From: Paenibacillus sp. FJAT-29882
GTDB lineage: Bacteria > Bacillota > Bacilli > Bacillales > DSM-1321
Assembly (NCBI RefSeq): GCF_001510645.1
Contig: NZ_LMVB01000004.1
Span: 541 to 46,707 of the forward strand
Reading direction: 5' to 3'
Length of the DNA: 46,167 nucleotides
Part shown: positions 25,149-32,982 of the stretch, in pieces
How the letters are laid out: each line of letters starts with the position of its first letter
Numbering within the stretch: the stretch's first letter is position 1
Made by a program: the position numbers and the translations under genes
Notes under the pieces: generated by a model
The model's database searches: none
What the model saw: the letters and a program-made list of their open reading frames with translations, nothing else
Told to the model about the DNA's origin: nothing

Positions 25149-25537
25149 TGAAAGTAATTAACATTAAAAAAGAAGGTCAAAATCCAGGCAACATTCCTGT
25201 TCAGGTTGTATATAAAGATTTTAATGCGGATTTAAAATATAGCCCTGAGGTATTACATTTTTTAAGGAAAAAGCTTGATGATTTTACTATAAATATTTTT
25301 ATTCAAGCAGTCCGGGAAAATAAGGAACATAGAGGACTTGTTAAGACTCGCCTCCCTAATTACCACAGTAAGAGAAAAAAGTATGATGCTGCTTTTCTGA
25401 TATTGGAATATCAAGGATTTTTGGATAAGAAAGAGGATGGAACTGCTACTCCTTACTATATAACCATAAGAGGAATTCAATTAGGGCAATTAATTCAGGG
25501 TGAAAATAAGAGAAAAGATGAAGGTGGTTTAAAATGA
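25145..25537 (+). CDS. tubR: TubR-like DNA-binding partition protein
   Basis: The protein has about 130 residues from GTG 25145, chosen because the longer frame starts within the promoter and GGTGG lies about 8 nt upstream. It has a winged-helix-sized fold with a basic stretch (LVKTRLPNYHSKRKKYDAAFLILEYQGFLDKKEDG). It directly precedes tubZ, with a 4-nt overlap at 25534. TubR family members bind the centromere and carry TubZ filaments. Direct family similarity cannot be proven by eye; context with TubZ and iterated operators is strong. Confidence 0.7.
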   Translation: MVKVINIKKEGQNPGNIPVQVVYKDFNADLKYSPEVLHFLRKKLDDFTINIFIQAVRENKEHRGLVKTRLPNYHSKRKKYDAAFLILEYQGFLDKKEDGTATPYYITIRGIQLGQLIQGENKRKDEGGLK

Positions 25538-26925
25538 TTAAGTCATTCGAAAATAACAACTCTTTAGGGGCGCTAAGTGCACTTTTATCGCCACATTTAA
25601 AATCTAAAGAAGTTCTTGATGAACTTGACAGATTCCCTTCACAGGCGATTGTTGGACTTGGACAAGGTGGAGGACGTATTGCTACAGAGCTTTCTAGGTT
25701 TGGTTTCCCTACATTCCTGTTAAACTCTTCAAAATCTGATATGGAAGAGCATAAACGCTTAATATCTGAAGATAGAAGAATTGTAACGAAAAGTAAGTTA
25801 TACCCTGAGTTAGAGGGAACAGACAAAAATGCTCAATTGGGATATGACATCGCTACAGAAAATAAAGAATTATATAAAATGGTAGCTTTGACACCTGAGA
25901 TACAAAACGCAGAATTTGTTTGGGCAACAGTATCCCTTGGAGGTGGAACAGGAAACGGTGCTTTAAAAGTAGCCCTTGCCTATTTATCAGCTGTGAGAAA
26001 AAAAAGAGCTTTACCAGATGGTAATATTCCTTTAGGAATAATTTGTTCCCTGCCTTCATCTGATGAAAAAGGTTCATCATTCAGGAAAAATGCTTTAGCT
26101 GGAGTTGCTGTGATCCAGCAGTTGATGAATGAAAGAAAAATTGGAAATGTATTAATAATTGATAACGAAAAAATAAAAAATTATTATGCTAAGGATCCAT
26201 TAAAAACATACAACGGCACTGAAATTGATGCTAAGTCCTACAGTAACATGGTTGTAGCTAGTATTCTTGCCGAAATATCATCCTTGCCTTTATTAGATGG
26301 ACGTTCAGTCTTTGATAAAACCGAATTATTAGCAACTCTTTCCACTCCTGGTTGGCTTTCAATTTCAAAAAATAATAAAGTTTCGGAAATAGATAATTTA
26401 GAACACACTATACACGATTTATTTAACGATAGTGAGGTTTTAGCAGAATACGAGCTAAGTAATATTGCTGCAGGTGCAATTGCAGTAATGTACCCTTCTG
26501 GGAAAAATATTTCCCCTAAGATAGCAGATGATGTATATCAATATACTTCTAATCTATTAAACACTAAAGTCAATTTGTCTATTTCAACCAATAGCAAAGT
26601 AGAAAATCTTACTTTCTATGGTTTGACAGTTAATCACACCCCTTCCGTTAGAATAACACAGCTAAAAGAAGAACTGACTGAATGGATTAAACTAGAAGAG
26701 GAACAAGAAAGAGCAAAACAAGAAGCTTCTTCTAGTTTGGGTTTAGATGAATTTGCTGATTTCTTTTCTTCCGAGAGAAAAAATCATAAAGGTAGAGGAG
26801 AAATAAGTTTAAGTGATTTAAATGAATTAGATAATACATTTGAATTAGGAGAAGTATCATTTAAAGAAAATGATTCAAAAAATGAAAAATCAATGGAAGA
26901 AGAATTAGATGATCTAGATATATAA
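25534..26925 (+). CDS. tubZ: TubZ-like tubulin/FtsZ-family GTPase for plasmid partition
   Basis: The 463-residue protein has the tubulin nucleotide-binding fold: QAIVGLGQGGGRIATEL at about 37-53 and the signature SLGGGTGNG at about 134-142. The last residue of the motif is an unusual N in place of T. A charged C-terminal tail (about 390-463) is typical of TubZ. Family members polymerise with GTP and move plasmid DNA bound by TubR. It overlaps tubR by 4 nt and ends at a strong terminator. Length is near that of known Bacillus TubZ proteins. Confidence 0.9.
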   Translation: MIKSFENNNSLGALSALLSPHLKSKEVLDELDRFPSQAIVGLGQGGGRIATELSRFGFPTFLLNSSKSDMEEHKRLISEDRRIVTKSKLYPELEGTDKNAQLGYDIATENKELYKMVALTPEIQNAEFVWATVSLGGGTGNGALKVALAYLSAVRKKRALPDGNIPLGIICSLPSSDEKGSSFRKNALAGVAVIQQLMNERKIGNVLIIDNEKIKNYYAKDPLKTYNGTEIDAKSYSNMVVASILAEISSLPLLDGRSVFDKTELLATLSTPGWLSISKNNKVSEIDNLEHTIHDLFNDSEVLAEYELSNIAAGAIAVMYPSGKNISPKIADDVYQYTSNLLNTKVNLSISTNSKVENLTFYGLTVNHTPSVRITQLKEELTEWIKLEEEQERAKQEASSSLGLDEFADFFSSERKNHKGRGEISLSDLNELDNTFELGEVSFKENDSKNEKSMEEELDDLDI

Positions 26926-26958
26926 TATCGGTAGAAAATACTGATGTACTTCTTTAAT

Positions 26959-27014
26959 AACAAAACCAAGCATAACTGAGGGAAATCACACCCAGGATAT
27001 GTTTGGTTTTTGTT
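26959..27014 (+). terminator. tubRZ terminator
   Basis: Arms AACAAAACCAAGCATA and TATGTTTGGTTTTTGTT form a long stem, placed about 35 bp after the tubZ stop. T-rich ends exist on both strands, so it may work in both directions. Confidence 0.65.
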
Positions 27015-27179
27015 ATAATGTCGTTTCTCCATAAAACACCTTTAAATTAGCATTATGCCTGCCCTTCAATTCTGGTACATATTTTTCTACTGTGTAGTAA
27101 CAAGAAAGTTGTTTGAATTTAAAACGCATGAAGCTGTATTATTACGCTATGAAATTGAACGAAATTAAAATAAAGTCGT

Positions 27180-27410
27180 TTAAAAGTATTGATTATAAGA
27201 CACAAGATGTAAATTAAACGTCCTCTTTAGAAGACTTAAAATTGGATAGTGATGTTTTATCAATTCCCCATGTTCTGCCAATGCATTTTGATTTAAATTT
27301 CCCTTGTAGGTAAAGTAACTCACATGTTCTGGGGAAAGATCTAAAATTTCAGCAGCTACTTTTGTTCCTTTCTTCGTAGATTGTTTGCGAATAAGTTCCT
27401 GAGTTGCCAA
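27180..27410 (-). CDS. possible small gene or gene fragment
   Basis: An open frame of 76 codons (TTG start) has protein-like content (ELIRKQSTKKGTKVAAEILDLSPEHVSYFTYKGNLNQNALAEHG). No ribosome binding site precedes it. A second protein-like fragment ending YEIERN lies upstream on the other strand near 27087-27168. Both look like decayed gene parts. Function unknown. Confidence 0.3.
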   Translation of the reverse strand: MATQELIRKQSTKKGTKVAAEILDLSPEHVSYFTYKGNLNQNALAEHGELIKHHYPILSLLKRTFNLHLVSYNQYF

Positions 27411-27446
27411 CTAAGGTAAAGTATTTAGTACTATTTGTAATAGTGT

Positions 27447-27770
27447 TTAACCCATCCACATTGCAAAAACAAATAATGAGAACAGTGAGATTGGTATCGC
27501 TATTAGCAATGTAATAAATATATATGTAACACTAATTTTATTACTTATCTTCTTCTTTATACGCAGTAGACAAATTAGTACAATTGGGAATAAATACAGT
27601 ACCCAACTTAGTATTGTAGGTAATGTTAAAAGTAACATTAGATTATTACTGGATGTCCTATCAGCTAAATAATATGCAAAGTCTTGTGCGTAAATTCCAC
27701 AAACAGTTGCTATCACAAGACTGACAAGAATAGAAAAACTTACATTTCCCAATAATTTGGTTCTCCACAT
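27447..27770 (-). CDS. three-TM membrane protein
   Basis: The protein has 107 residues from ATG 27770, where GAGAGAAGG lies just upstream; the longer GTG start overlaps that site. Three hydrophobic segments are seen (VSFSILVSLVIATVCGIYAQ; MLLLTLPTILSWVLYLFPIVLICLL; YIFITLLIAIPISLFSLFVF). It is likely an inner-membrane protein of unknown role, in the decaying island after tubZ. Confidence 0.6.
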   Translation of the reverse strand: MWRTKLLGNVSFSILVSLVIATVCGIYAQDFAYYLADRTSSNNLMLLLTLPTILSWVLYLFPIVLICLLRIKKKISNKISVTYIFITLLIAIPISLFSLFVFAMWMG

Positions 27771-27849
27771 TAGCCTTCTCTCCCTCACTTCTCTTTATTC
27801 GATGTTAAATATCAAGATTGATCTTTATAAAATCCATTTCGTTTGCGCT

Positions 27850-28130
27850 AATTCAAACGCTTTCATAACCCGTGATGCCGACCACTTTATTTTCATGAAT
27901 TAAAATATTGCCTGGTCGAAAATCCATATGTATAAAAACAAGGTTTGTCTAAAGAAGGAAGTAATTTCAGATGACGATCAAAATGCCGCAATGATTGTTC
28001 GTATAAACGCGAATCACTTACTGCATTTACATCTTCTGCAAAGGAATAATAATGTGTCTTATAAACTCAGACCATTGATCATATAAATTGGTAATGGTAC
28101 TTTTGAAATCTTTCTCTTAGTACGAAGGCA
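27850..28130 (-). pseudogene. aminoglycoside/choline phosphotransferase-like pseudogene
   Basis: On the minus strand one frame reads HMDFRPGNILIHENKVVGIT, close to the HxDxxPxNIL catalytic loop of APH-type kinases. It then stops (GYESV followed by TGA). Upstream pieces such as QWSEFIRH and SRLYEQSLRHFDRHLKLLPSLDKPCF occur in other frames, so frameshifts separate them. The gene is broken and should have no activity. Confidence 0.6.
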
Positions 28131-28231
28131 TTCAGCTTGGCGTGGTGTACTCCAAAAATTTGTGTTGAAAGAACAAAAATAAGTAATATATTATCTAAAA
28201 CCATCCTGGGAGACTTACTGTACTCATTTCC

Positions 28232-28681
28232 TCAATTCTGTAATTCATTTAAACGAGTTATACTCTCTTCTTTATTAAATGAACTATGCCAACGATAATC
28301 GTCTTGATCTAATATACGGTAATGGTTACTAATCAAATTTAGTTGCAATCGAAAATCCCCTTTATACTCTATTTCTTTCCACCATATCTTACCACCCATT
28401 GTTTTTTCTTTAGGCATACTACCATTTTCTCTAGCAATTAACTGAACAAAATCAATTGGATTGTCACCAATTGTTGATATCAACAATTGGCTTTGATTAA
28501 ACAAGGCACAAAAGGCAACAACGGTGGTCCAATTAGCAACTGTTCTTCTTTTTTCGATTTGAACTAATGTTTTTTTTGAAATCCCAAGAATTTCAGACAT
28601 CTTATCTTGAGAGTAACTTTGTTCTGTTCGGACAAGTTTCATTTTTTCTGATATTAAATTAATAAATTCCTCTTTTTCCAT
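28232..28681 (-). CDS. XRE-family transcriptional regulator
   Basis: The 149-residue protein has a Cro/CI-type helix-turn-helix at about 10-65 (LVRTEQSYSQDKMSEILGISKKTLVQIEKRRTVANWTTVVAF). A C-terminal domain with aromatic residues (KIWWKEIEYKGDFRLQLN; DDYRWHSSF) follows. ATG 28681 is preceded by GGGAGG. A perfect 22-bp palindrome overlaps its promoter, so it probably represses itself. The C-terminal part may sense a ligand. Its neighbours downstream are decayed. Confidence 0.8.
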   Translation of the reverse strand: MEKEEFINLISEKMKLVRTEQSYSQDKMSEILGISKKTLVQIEKRRTVANWTTVVAFCALFNQSQLLISTIGDNPIDFVQLIARENGSMPKEKTMGGKIWWKEIEYKGDFRLQLNLISNHYRILDQDDYRWHSSFNKEESITRLNELQN

Positions 28682-28699
28682 ATATATTTAACCCTCCCT

Positions 28700-28721
28700 T
28701 TTAGTGTAATATTACACTAAA
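28700..28721. promoter_or_regulatory. perfect 22-bp operator palindrome of the XRE gene
   Basis: TTTAGTGTAATATTACACTAAA reads the same on both strands. On the minus strand a TTGACA box lies upstream (about 28733-28738) and the palindrome covers the expected -10 region (AATATT/TAATAT). Binding of the downstream XRE protein here would block its own promoter. Confidence 0.75.
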
Positions 28722-28806
28722 TGTGTTAATTGTCAACGTATAATCCATTATAGTAATATCTATACCAAAATACAGTTGAGCCATGATATTACTGGTTTTA
28801 GGTTTT

Positions 28807-28830
28807 AGTATATGTACGAAAACATATACT
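28807..28830. repeat. short perfect inverted repeat
   Basis: AGTATATGT and ACATATACT (9 bp each) flank a 6-bp spacer. Possible operator; no T-run. It lies between the XRE promoter and a terminator at 28844. Confidence 0.45.
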
Positions 28831-28843
28831 AAATTTTATAAAT

Positions 28844-28880
28844 AAAAAGACGAGGTTTATACTTTAAACCTCGCCTTTTT
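28844..28880. terminator. strong bidirectional terminator
   Basis: Arms AAAAAGACGAGGTTTA (28844-28859) and TAAACCTCGCCTTTTT (28865-28880), with T-runs on both strands. No adjacent plus-strand gene is clear; it may shield the XRE unit from the 29039 gene. Confidence 0.7.
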
Positions 28881-29039
28881 TATAATGTTTATACCACTAC
28901 AAATTCCCTTACATTCCACTTTACATAGCGATACAAAACATCTCGATTGAATACTGTGAAAGCTGACTAATGGCATTATGTGTTAAAATAAACGGAAAGA
29001 TTGTGAAGGTCTGTACGTATAGTAAATGGGCAGTTTAGT

Positions 29040-29255
29040 TTAATAAGAACAAGACTTAGTAATATAGGATATATCTTCCTCTTTATCTATAGCAGGTTTA
29101 TAATTAGAGATAATTAACAGCATTAGTGATCTTAGAAAATCATTTAAACAATCAGTTAAATAACTTGCTGTAAATTCTAATTTCTGTCCATTAACTTCAA
29201 CAATACAAGTAGCCCATCCAATTCCACTAAGATTATTTTTAAACTTCACTTCCAT
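29040..29255 (-). CDS. unknown 71-residue protein
   Basis: From ATG 29255 (MEVKFKNNLSGIGWATCIVEVNGQ), 71 residues form a small beta-rich N-terminus and a helical middle. The longer GTG frame at 29279 overlaps the AGGTGAG site. No motif recognised. A copy of its last 25 codons is found on the plus strand near 30163-30878, split by a mobile element. The GIGWATCIVEVNG core suggests a conserved small-protein family. Confidence 0.55.
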   Translation of the reverse strand: MEVKFKNNLSGIGWATCIVEVNGQKLEFTASYLTDCLNDFLRSLMLLIISNYKPAIDKEEDISYITKSCSY

Positions 29256-29478
29256 CTCACCTACTTCGATAGTTATCACTATTTATTTTATCACTACTCC
29301 TTGTTCAACTATACTGCCAGTAACTTGAAGAAGAAAAATACTTTACTCCTTATTGAAGTATAGCACCCGTTACTTTAAGTACATTTCTTCACAATTTATA
29401 TTCATCTGAATAAATCCACTTATAACCGCCAGTCTTATTCCTTTCCCCATTGCGACATTTTGAAATATGCTGTCTAAA

Positions 29479-29516
29479 CAAAAAAGCCAAGAGAATTAAT
29501 TCTCTTAGCATTTTTT
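29479..29516 (-). terminator. terminator of the zinc-ribbon gene
   Basis: AAGC-AAGAGAATT / AATTCTCTT-GC stem with A- and T-runs at both ends, about 25 bp after the stop codon. Confidence 0.65.
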
Positions 29517-29539
29517 AACTTTTTCATTATCCCCGTAAG

Positions 29540-30139
29540 TTAATCATTAACAATATCATTTTCATTTTCTTTAGTCTTAATATAACAGGATAAACATTGT
29601 TTTTTCCATTGTTCATTTGCTTTTACCCAGCGTTTCCTTCCACAATCTTTACACGGCAAACGGACTTCATACAGTTCATATTGAAGTTTATCTAAATTCA
29701 GTATAAATTTTTTATCAGGAGTTGTGGGGTCAGGAAATTCACTCTTTATCTTCAGTTCAAAACAATCCATACATATTAATTTTCCGTTTATTTCTTTATA
29801 TTGCACTTTACCCAATTTATTGTTATTGAATTCTTTAATTTCGCACTCTTCACAAATTCGTTCATTTAATCTTGTTTGGTTGATTATATCTTCAACTTTT
29901 TCGTAATATGATACATCTTTTATCTCAAACCCACATTTAAAACAATTCAATGCATGACCTTTTGATGTATTCTTTATAAAGTCATAATCACGTATTCCTT
30001 TTCTATCAATACTTATTCCATTACTTCCTCTTTCATAAGAAAGCGTTGTTTCAAATCCGCAAGAAGGACAAGGTACACTAAACATAGTAGTTCTACATTC
30101 TCTACAATCACAAGGACTTCCAAAGTCATGGTTAGCCAT
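29540..30139 (-). CDS. multi-zinc-ribbon protein
   Basis: The 199-residue protein carries seven CxxC-type pairs: CDCREC, CPSC, CFKC, CEEC, CMDC, CKDC and CLSC. This indicates three or more treble-clef/zinc-ribbon units. The start MANHDFGSPCDCREC follows the ATG at 30139. Such proteins bind nucleic acid or act as small adaptors, but no named family is recognised. It lies beside a truncated gene copy and the mobile element. It has its own terminator. Confidence 0.7.
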   Translation of the reverse strand: MANHDFGSPCDCRECRTTMFSVPCPSCGFETTLSYERGSNGISIDRKGIRDYDFIKNTSKGHALNCFKCGFEIKDVSYYEKVEDIINQTRLNERICEECEIKEFNNNKLGKVQYKEINGKLICMDCFELKIKSEFPDPTTPDKKFILNLDKLQYELYEVRLPCKDCGRKRWVKANEQWKKQCLSCYIKTKENENDIVND

Positions 30140-30162
30140 ATATTCGCTTTCTTTATATAAGG

Positions 30163-30197
30163 TAATTATCTCTAATTATAAACCTGCTATAGATAAA
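30163..30197 (+). pseudogene. fragment of the 29040 gene, left part (before insertion)
   Basis: These 35 bp match exactly the reverse complement of 29082-29116, within the 29040-29255 gene. The match continues at 30836 after the inserted element. Together they show an 'empty site' paralogue and the ATAAA target duplication. Confidence 0.85.
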
Positions 30198-30835
30198 TGT
30201 TGGTTTGGAATAAAGTTTGATTTAAAATATCCCCAAAATTCATATTTTAAGTTAAATGATAGGAACTCGTTTTGAAAAAATGATTGATCAAAACGGGTTA
30301 ATTTTTTGTGAAATACTATGAGGTTTTTATAATGAAGTTTGATCATTTTCTACGTATGTTATTCCGTAATCGCGCCCTTTTACTGAACAGTTGCAAATCC
30401 TTTTTCAAGGAATTGCATCCGATTTTCGACACTATATGTAAGCTATTCTCTAACGCTTTTAACCTTTCCAAAAAGATAAAGTAGCACAATAATCCCCAAA
30501 ACAATCATAGCTAAGATATAAAAGTTTGATTTAAAAGTATGACTCAGGGCATCCATGCTGCTTACCGCTGCACTTCCTATAATGAAAAACAATACCACTG
30601 GTGATAATAATTTACTGTTCATATTAGTTTCTACCCCCTTACAACTAAAACTGGATTTCCGCAAAATGGCCCGATTGCGGTATAAGCTTATACTACTTTA
30701 TCACAGGAAACCCCTTCAGAAAAAGCATATCCATAGGGGTAAAACTTTGCAACTTTTTTATAAACATCGTGACTTTATTTTAAACATCGCATCTTTTTTA
30801 CAAACGTCGCGACTTTATTTAAAACCAACAATAAA
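30193..30835. mobile_element. MITE-like element (633 bp) with target duplication
   Basis: The element spans 30198-30830. Its ends are inverted: TGTTGGTTTGGAATAAAGT at the left and its near complement at the right (17 of 19). ATAAA flanks both sides (30193-30197, 30831-30835). The uninterrupted version is at 29039-29116, so the insertion and its TSD are directly seen. No transposase is present; only a small membrane-protein ORF lies inside. Repeats of ACATCG-type stretches occur before the right end. A non-autonomous transposon mobilised in trans is the likely explanation. Confidence 0.85.
30443..30622 (-). CDS. small membrane protein carried by the MITE-like element
   Basis: The protein has 59 residues from ATG 30622 (MNSKLLSPVVLFFIIGSAAVSSMDALSHTF...). 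Two hydrophobic helices are visible, LLSPVVLFFIIGSAAVSS and FYILAMIVLGIIVLLYLFG. AAGGGGG lies 13 nt upstream. The gene sits wholly inside the 633-bp element, so it is a passenger. No family recognised; small size and two helices could fit a membrane-active peptide, but that is only inference. Confidence 0.5.
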   Translation of the reverse strand: MNSKLLSPVVLFFIIGSAAVSSMDALSHTFKSNFYILAMIVLGIIVLLYLFGKVKSVRE

Positions 30836-30878
30836 GAGGAAGATATATCCTATATTACTAAGTCTTGTTCTTATTAAA
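30836..30878 (+). pseudogene. fragment of the 29040 gene, right part (after insertion)
   Basis: These 43 bp match exactly the reverse complement of 29039-29081, including the stop codon of the 29040-29255 gene. With 30163-30197 they rebuild an uninterrupted 78-bp copy. Confidence 0.85.
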
Positions 30879-30940
30879 TTTTTTCATGTCGTGTCTTACA
30901 CATAAATCTGTTGAAATATAAAATAAAGTAAAATAGTAAA

Positions 30941-30964
30941 TGCCACTATATCAATACAGTGGCA
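30941..30964 (-). terminator. weak terminator of the 30980 gene
   Basis: TGCCACT / AGTGGCA arms around a short loop, with an AT-rich stretch on the minus strand. Confidence 0.45.
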
Positions 30965-30979
30965 CCCTATTTTCTGAAT

Positions 30980-31354
30980 TTAATCTATTAAAGGAGGTAA
31001 AGGAACCCCATCTTCATTGATTATATATTGAATTTCTGAACCAAAATTAGAAAAAATAAATTGATAACCTTCTACTTCATCAAAAAACTGACTTTCACCA
31101 TCTTTACCTTTACCAGAAACAAAGTAAGGAATATTAAAAAATGTTTCTATGCCCCCATCAAACCCATCTATACCATATCCAATTACCTTAAAATAAATCA
31201 TAAGTTCTCCGATAACACTGTCTTGTTCATCAACAAAATGAACAGCCAAATTATAAGTTGTTACATAACCATAATCATTATCAGTAGGTTCCATTGGAAA
31301 TACTGTTAAATTTTCATTCTCAAGATAAAGTCTAATAGTATCAGAAACAGACAT
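30980..31354 (-). CDS. unknown 124-residue acidic protein
   Basis: The protein MSVSDTIRLYLENENLTVFPMEPTDNDYGYVTTYNL... is acidic and beta-rich, with no signal, TM segment or catalytic motif. GAAGGGGGAAA precedes the ATG by about 7 nt. A small YbjN-like or immunity-like fold is conceivable but not shown. It lies alone between the mobile element and tRNA remnants. Confidence 0.55.
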   Translation of the reverse strand: MSVSDTIRLYLENENLTVFPMEPTDNDYGYVTTYNLAVHFVDEQDSVIGELMIYFKVIGYGIDGFDGGIETFFNIPYFVSGKGKDGESQFFDEVEGYQFIFSNFGSEIQYIINEDGVPLPPLID

Positions 31355-31527
31355 GTAAACATTTCCCCCTTCGTAATATCTACATACTACTATAATTAGA
31401 TATGCCTTCTACGCCATGAGCTATATAAAGGAATCTTATTCCAGATGCTTCCCTCCCCGTATTTAAAAAGAAAAAAGTGCTCAATTTATACTTAAATTTC
31501 TATGGTTTCTACAATGAGACTTTTTTT

Positions 31528-31577
31528 AGATCAACAGGCCGTTGCTCTATCCTGCTGAACTAAAGACACAGCCTATG
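31528..31577 (-). pseudogene. tRNA 5'-half remnant
   Basis: On the minus strand TCTTTAGTTCAGCAGGATAG followed by AGCAACGGCCTGTTGATC resembles the acceptor, D arm and anticodon stem of a bacterial tRNA. It then breaks into an A-run. It lies 3' of a tRNA 3' end. Not functional as read. Confidence 0.4.
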
Positions 31578-31580
31578 TGA

Positions 31581-31613
31581 GGCGGAGAAAGAGGGATTTG
31601 AACCCTCGCGCCG
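31581..31613 (-). pseudogene. 3' end of a tRNA, probably tRNA-Ser
   Basis: On the minus strand CGGCGCGAGGGTTCAAATCC continues CTCTTTCTCCGCC. This is a variable-arm end, T arm (GTTCAAATC) and acceptor 3' strand, as in Bacillus type II tRNAs such as tRNA-Ser. The 5' part is missing, so it is a fragment. Such pieces often mark former integration sites. Confidence 0.55.
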
Positions 31614-32208
31614 GTTTATCCAAATTAATTATTAAGACAGTCGCTAACACTTTTATATGCGCTGTACAGGTATTCGATAAACGAGTAACCCATCTGCTGC
31701 TGCTGTTGCTTTGTAAAATTCTTTGATTAAAAGTCTAAAAATATTGATTTATCAAAATCCAATTTTCACTCATATTAGAGGCGGCAATTTTATAATAAAG
31801 TTTGATCTAAACAAATTACAGACCTTGATTTAACAGTATTCTTGACAGTGAATAACTAATATTTTGAACAATCTTTTTAATAAACATAGAATCTTTTTTA
31901 TAAAACAATCTAACATTATTTCAAGTCGAAACAAAAGTATATTTCGTGTAATGTGAATGATCCGAGGTTTGATTCGAAACTCTTCTGGGCAATACTCCAT
32001 TGTACATATGATTTAACAACATGTCCTGAGTTTAAATAAGTAGTTCTGAAACCTCCAAAAATGACACATGGTGCCTTTCGCTTCTAGTCTTTAATCATTC
32101 CATGAAACTTTGAAGAACCGTCCGCCGTGTATGCGTAGTACACTCTTCAATTCCCCTTTCACCTTTTTCCGAGTACAAAGAATACGATTCATTTATTGCC
32201 AGCCTTAT
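31614..32208. other. decayed region with element relic
   Basis: No intact gene is present. Around 31783-31930 sequence like the left end (TTTATAATAAAGTTTGATC) and internal ACATAGAATCTTTTTTA repeats of the 633-bp element occurs. On the minus strand a protein-like run, NESYSLYSEKGERGIEEC... (about 32080-32200), ends at a stop; its family is unclear. It may be a relic of a recombinase. Confidence 0.35.
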
Positions 32209-32346
32209 TAATGGTACGTAAATGTGGTACATAATAGCGCACCACAAAAGAACGTTGATTCTACAGGGGTTGATGATTAATATTTACCCCCAAAAAAAAA
32301 TAGTTTCTTTAAGGTACATAATAATGTACCTTAAAGGTGCGTGAAG
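32209..32346. promoter_or_regulatory. second cluster of TubR-like boxes
   Basis: TTAATGGTACGTAAATGTGG and TACATAATAGCG (32208-32240), then TTTCTTTAAGGTACAT (32304-32319). A perfect 12-bp inverted pair follows: TTTAAGGTACAT (32308-32319) / ATGTACCTTAAA (32324-32335). They resemble the GGTACAYAA repeats before tubR at 24974-25148. They lie 640 bp before the TubY-like gene. TubR or a related protein may act here. Confidence 0.6.
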
Positions 32347-32384
32347 TTAATTGTAGGGAAAATACTAAATGGGAAAATTAAAAA

Positions 32385-32889
32385 TCAAACTCGTAACTGG
32401 TTGCGAGGACGCTGGAATGAATGTAACAATTGAAAATCAATTAAAAATAAAAAACAAGTTGTTTCATTGTGATTCAATTACGTAAATGAATGTAGGAAAG
32501 ATGAATATGATTGTTGATGTGTAGGTAATATTGAAAAATCAAACTCGTAACTAGTTGTAAATGCGACTATAAAAACGAGTAACGAACACTGGTATAGAAG
32601 GATTCGTAGCAATTAGTCGGAATTGCTATTGTGCAATATGTAAGCGTGATAACTAGCGTAAGGTCCTGACAAATCAATTTCGTAAACGAATAATTAGATT
32701 ACGATTTATCCTTGTGATTTATACACAGAATAGTGCAAACAAATGTAAGTAAATATTCATAACCTACCTAAATAAAGAAACGTTCTTTTCATTTAGATTG
32801 ATTAATTAGTTCAATTACGTAAATGAATTATATTGATTTAAGGGTATAGTGTGTAGTTGTTAGATTGTAACTTACAATCAAGTTCGTAA
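32385..32889. repeat. six-copy TCAANTNCGTAA array
   Basis: Copies: 32385 (TCAAACTCGTAA), 32474 (TCAATTACGTAA), 32539 (TCAAACTCGTAA), 32674 (TCAATTTCGTAA), 32811 (TCAATTACGTAA) and 32878 (TCAAGTTCGTAA). Distances are 89, 65, 135, 137 and 67 bp, so most are close to one or two units of about 67. Each is followed by a partly conserved C/T-rich or GAAT tail. The 1-kb region has no gene. It is a candidate binding array for the TubY-like protein, or a second segregation site. Confidence 0.75.
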
Positions 32890-32982
32890 CCAGAATCGCG
32901 GACGGTGCTTAAAACGTTGATTTATCAGTGTTTTGAGTGTATTATATAGTTAAAATCCAGATCCGAAAGAAGGTGGGGTAAT

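Noticed and set aside
28971..29039. 22-codon plus-strand ORF (MALCVKINGKIVKVC...)
   Set aside because: No ribosome binding site or promoter; short and beside decayed DNA.
32100..32145. Group II intron end
   Set aside because: GAACCGTCCGCCGTG followed by TACTAC resembles a domain V-like hairpin only loosely; no maturase or 5' GTGYG boundary is seen.
32385..32889. CRISPR array
   Set aside because: The repeated core is only 12 bp and degenerate and distances vary from 65 to 137 bp, which is not a CRISPR pattern.
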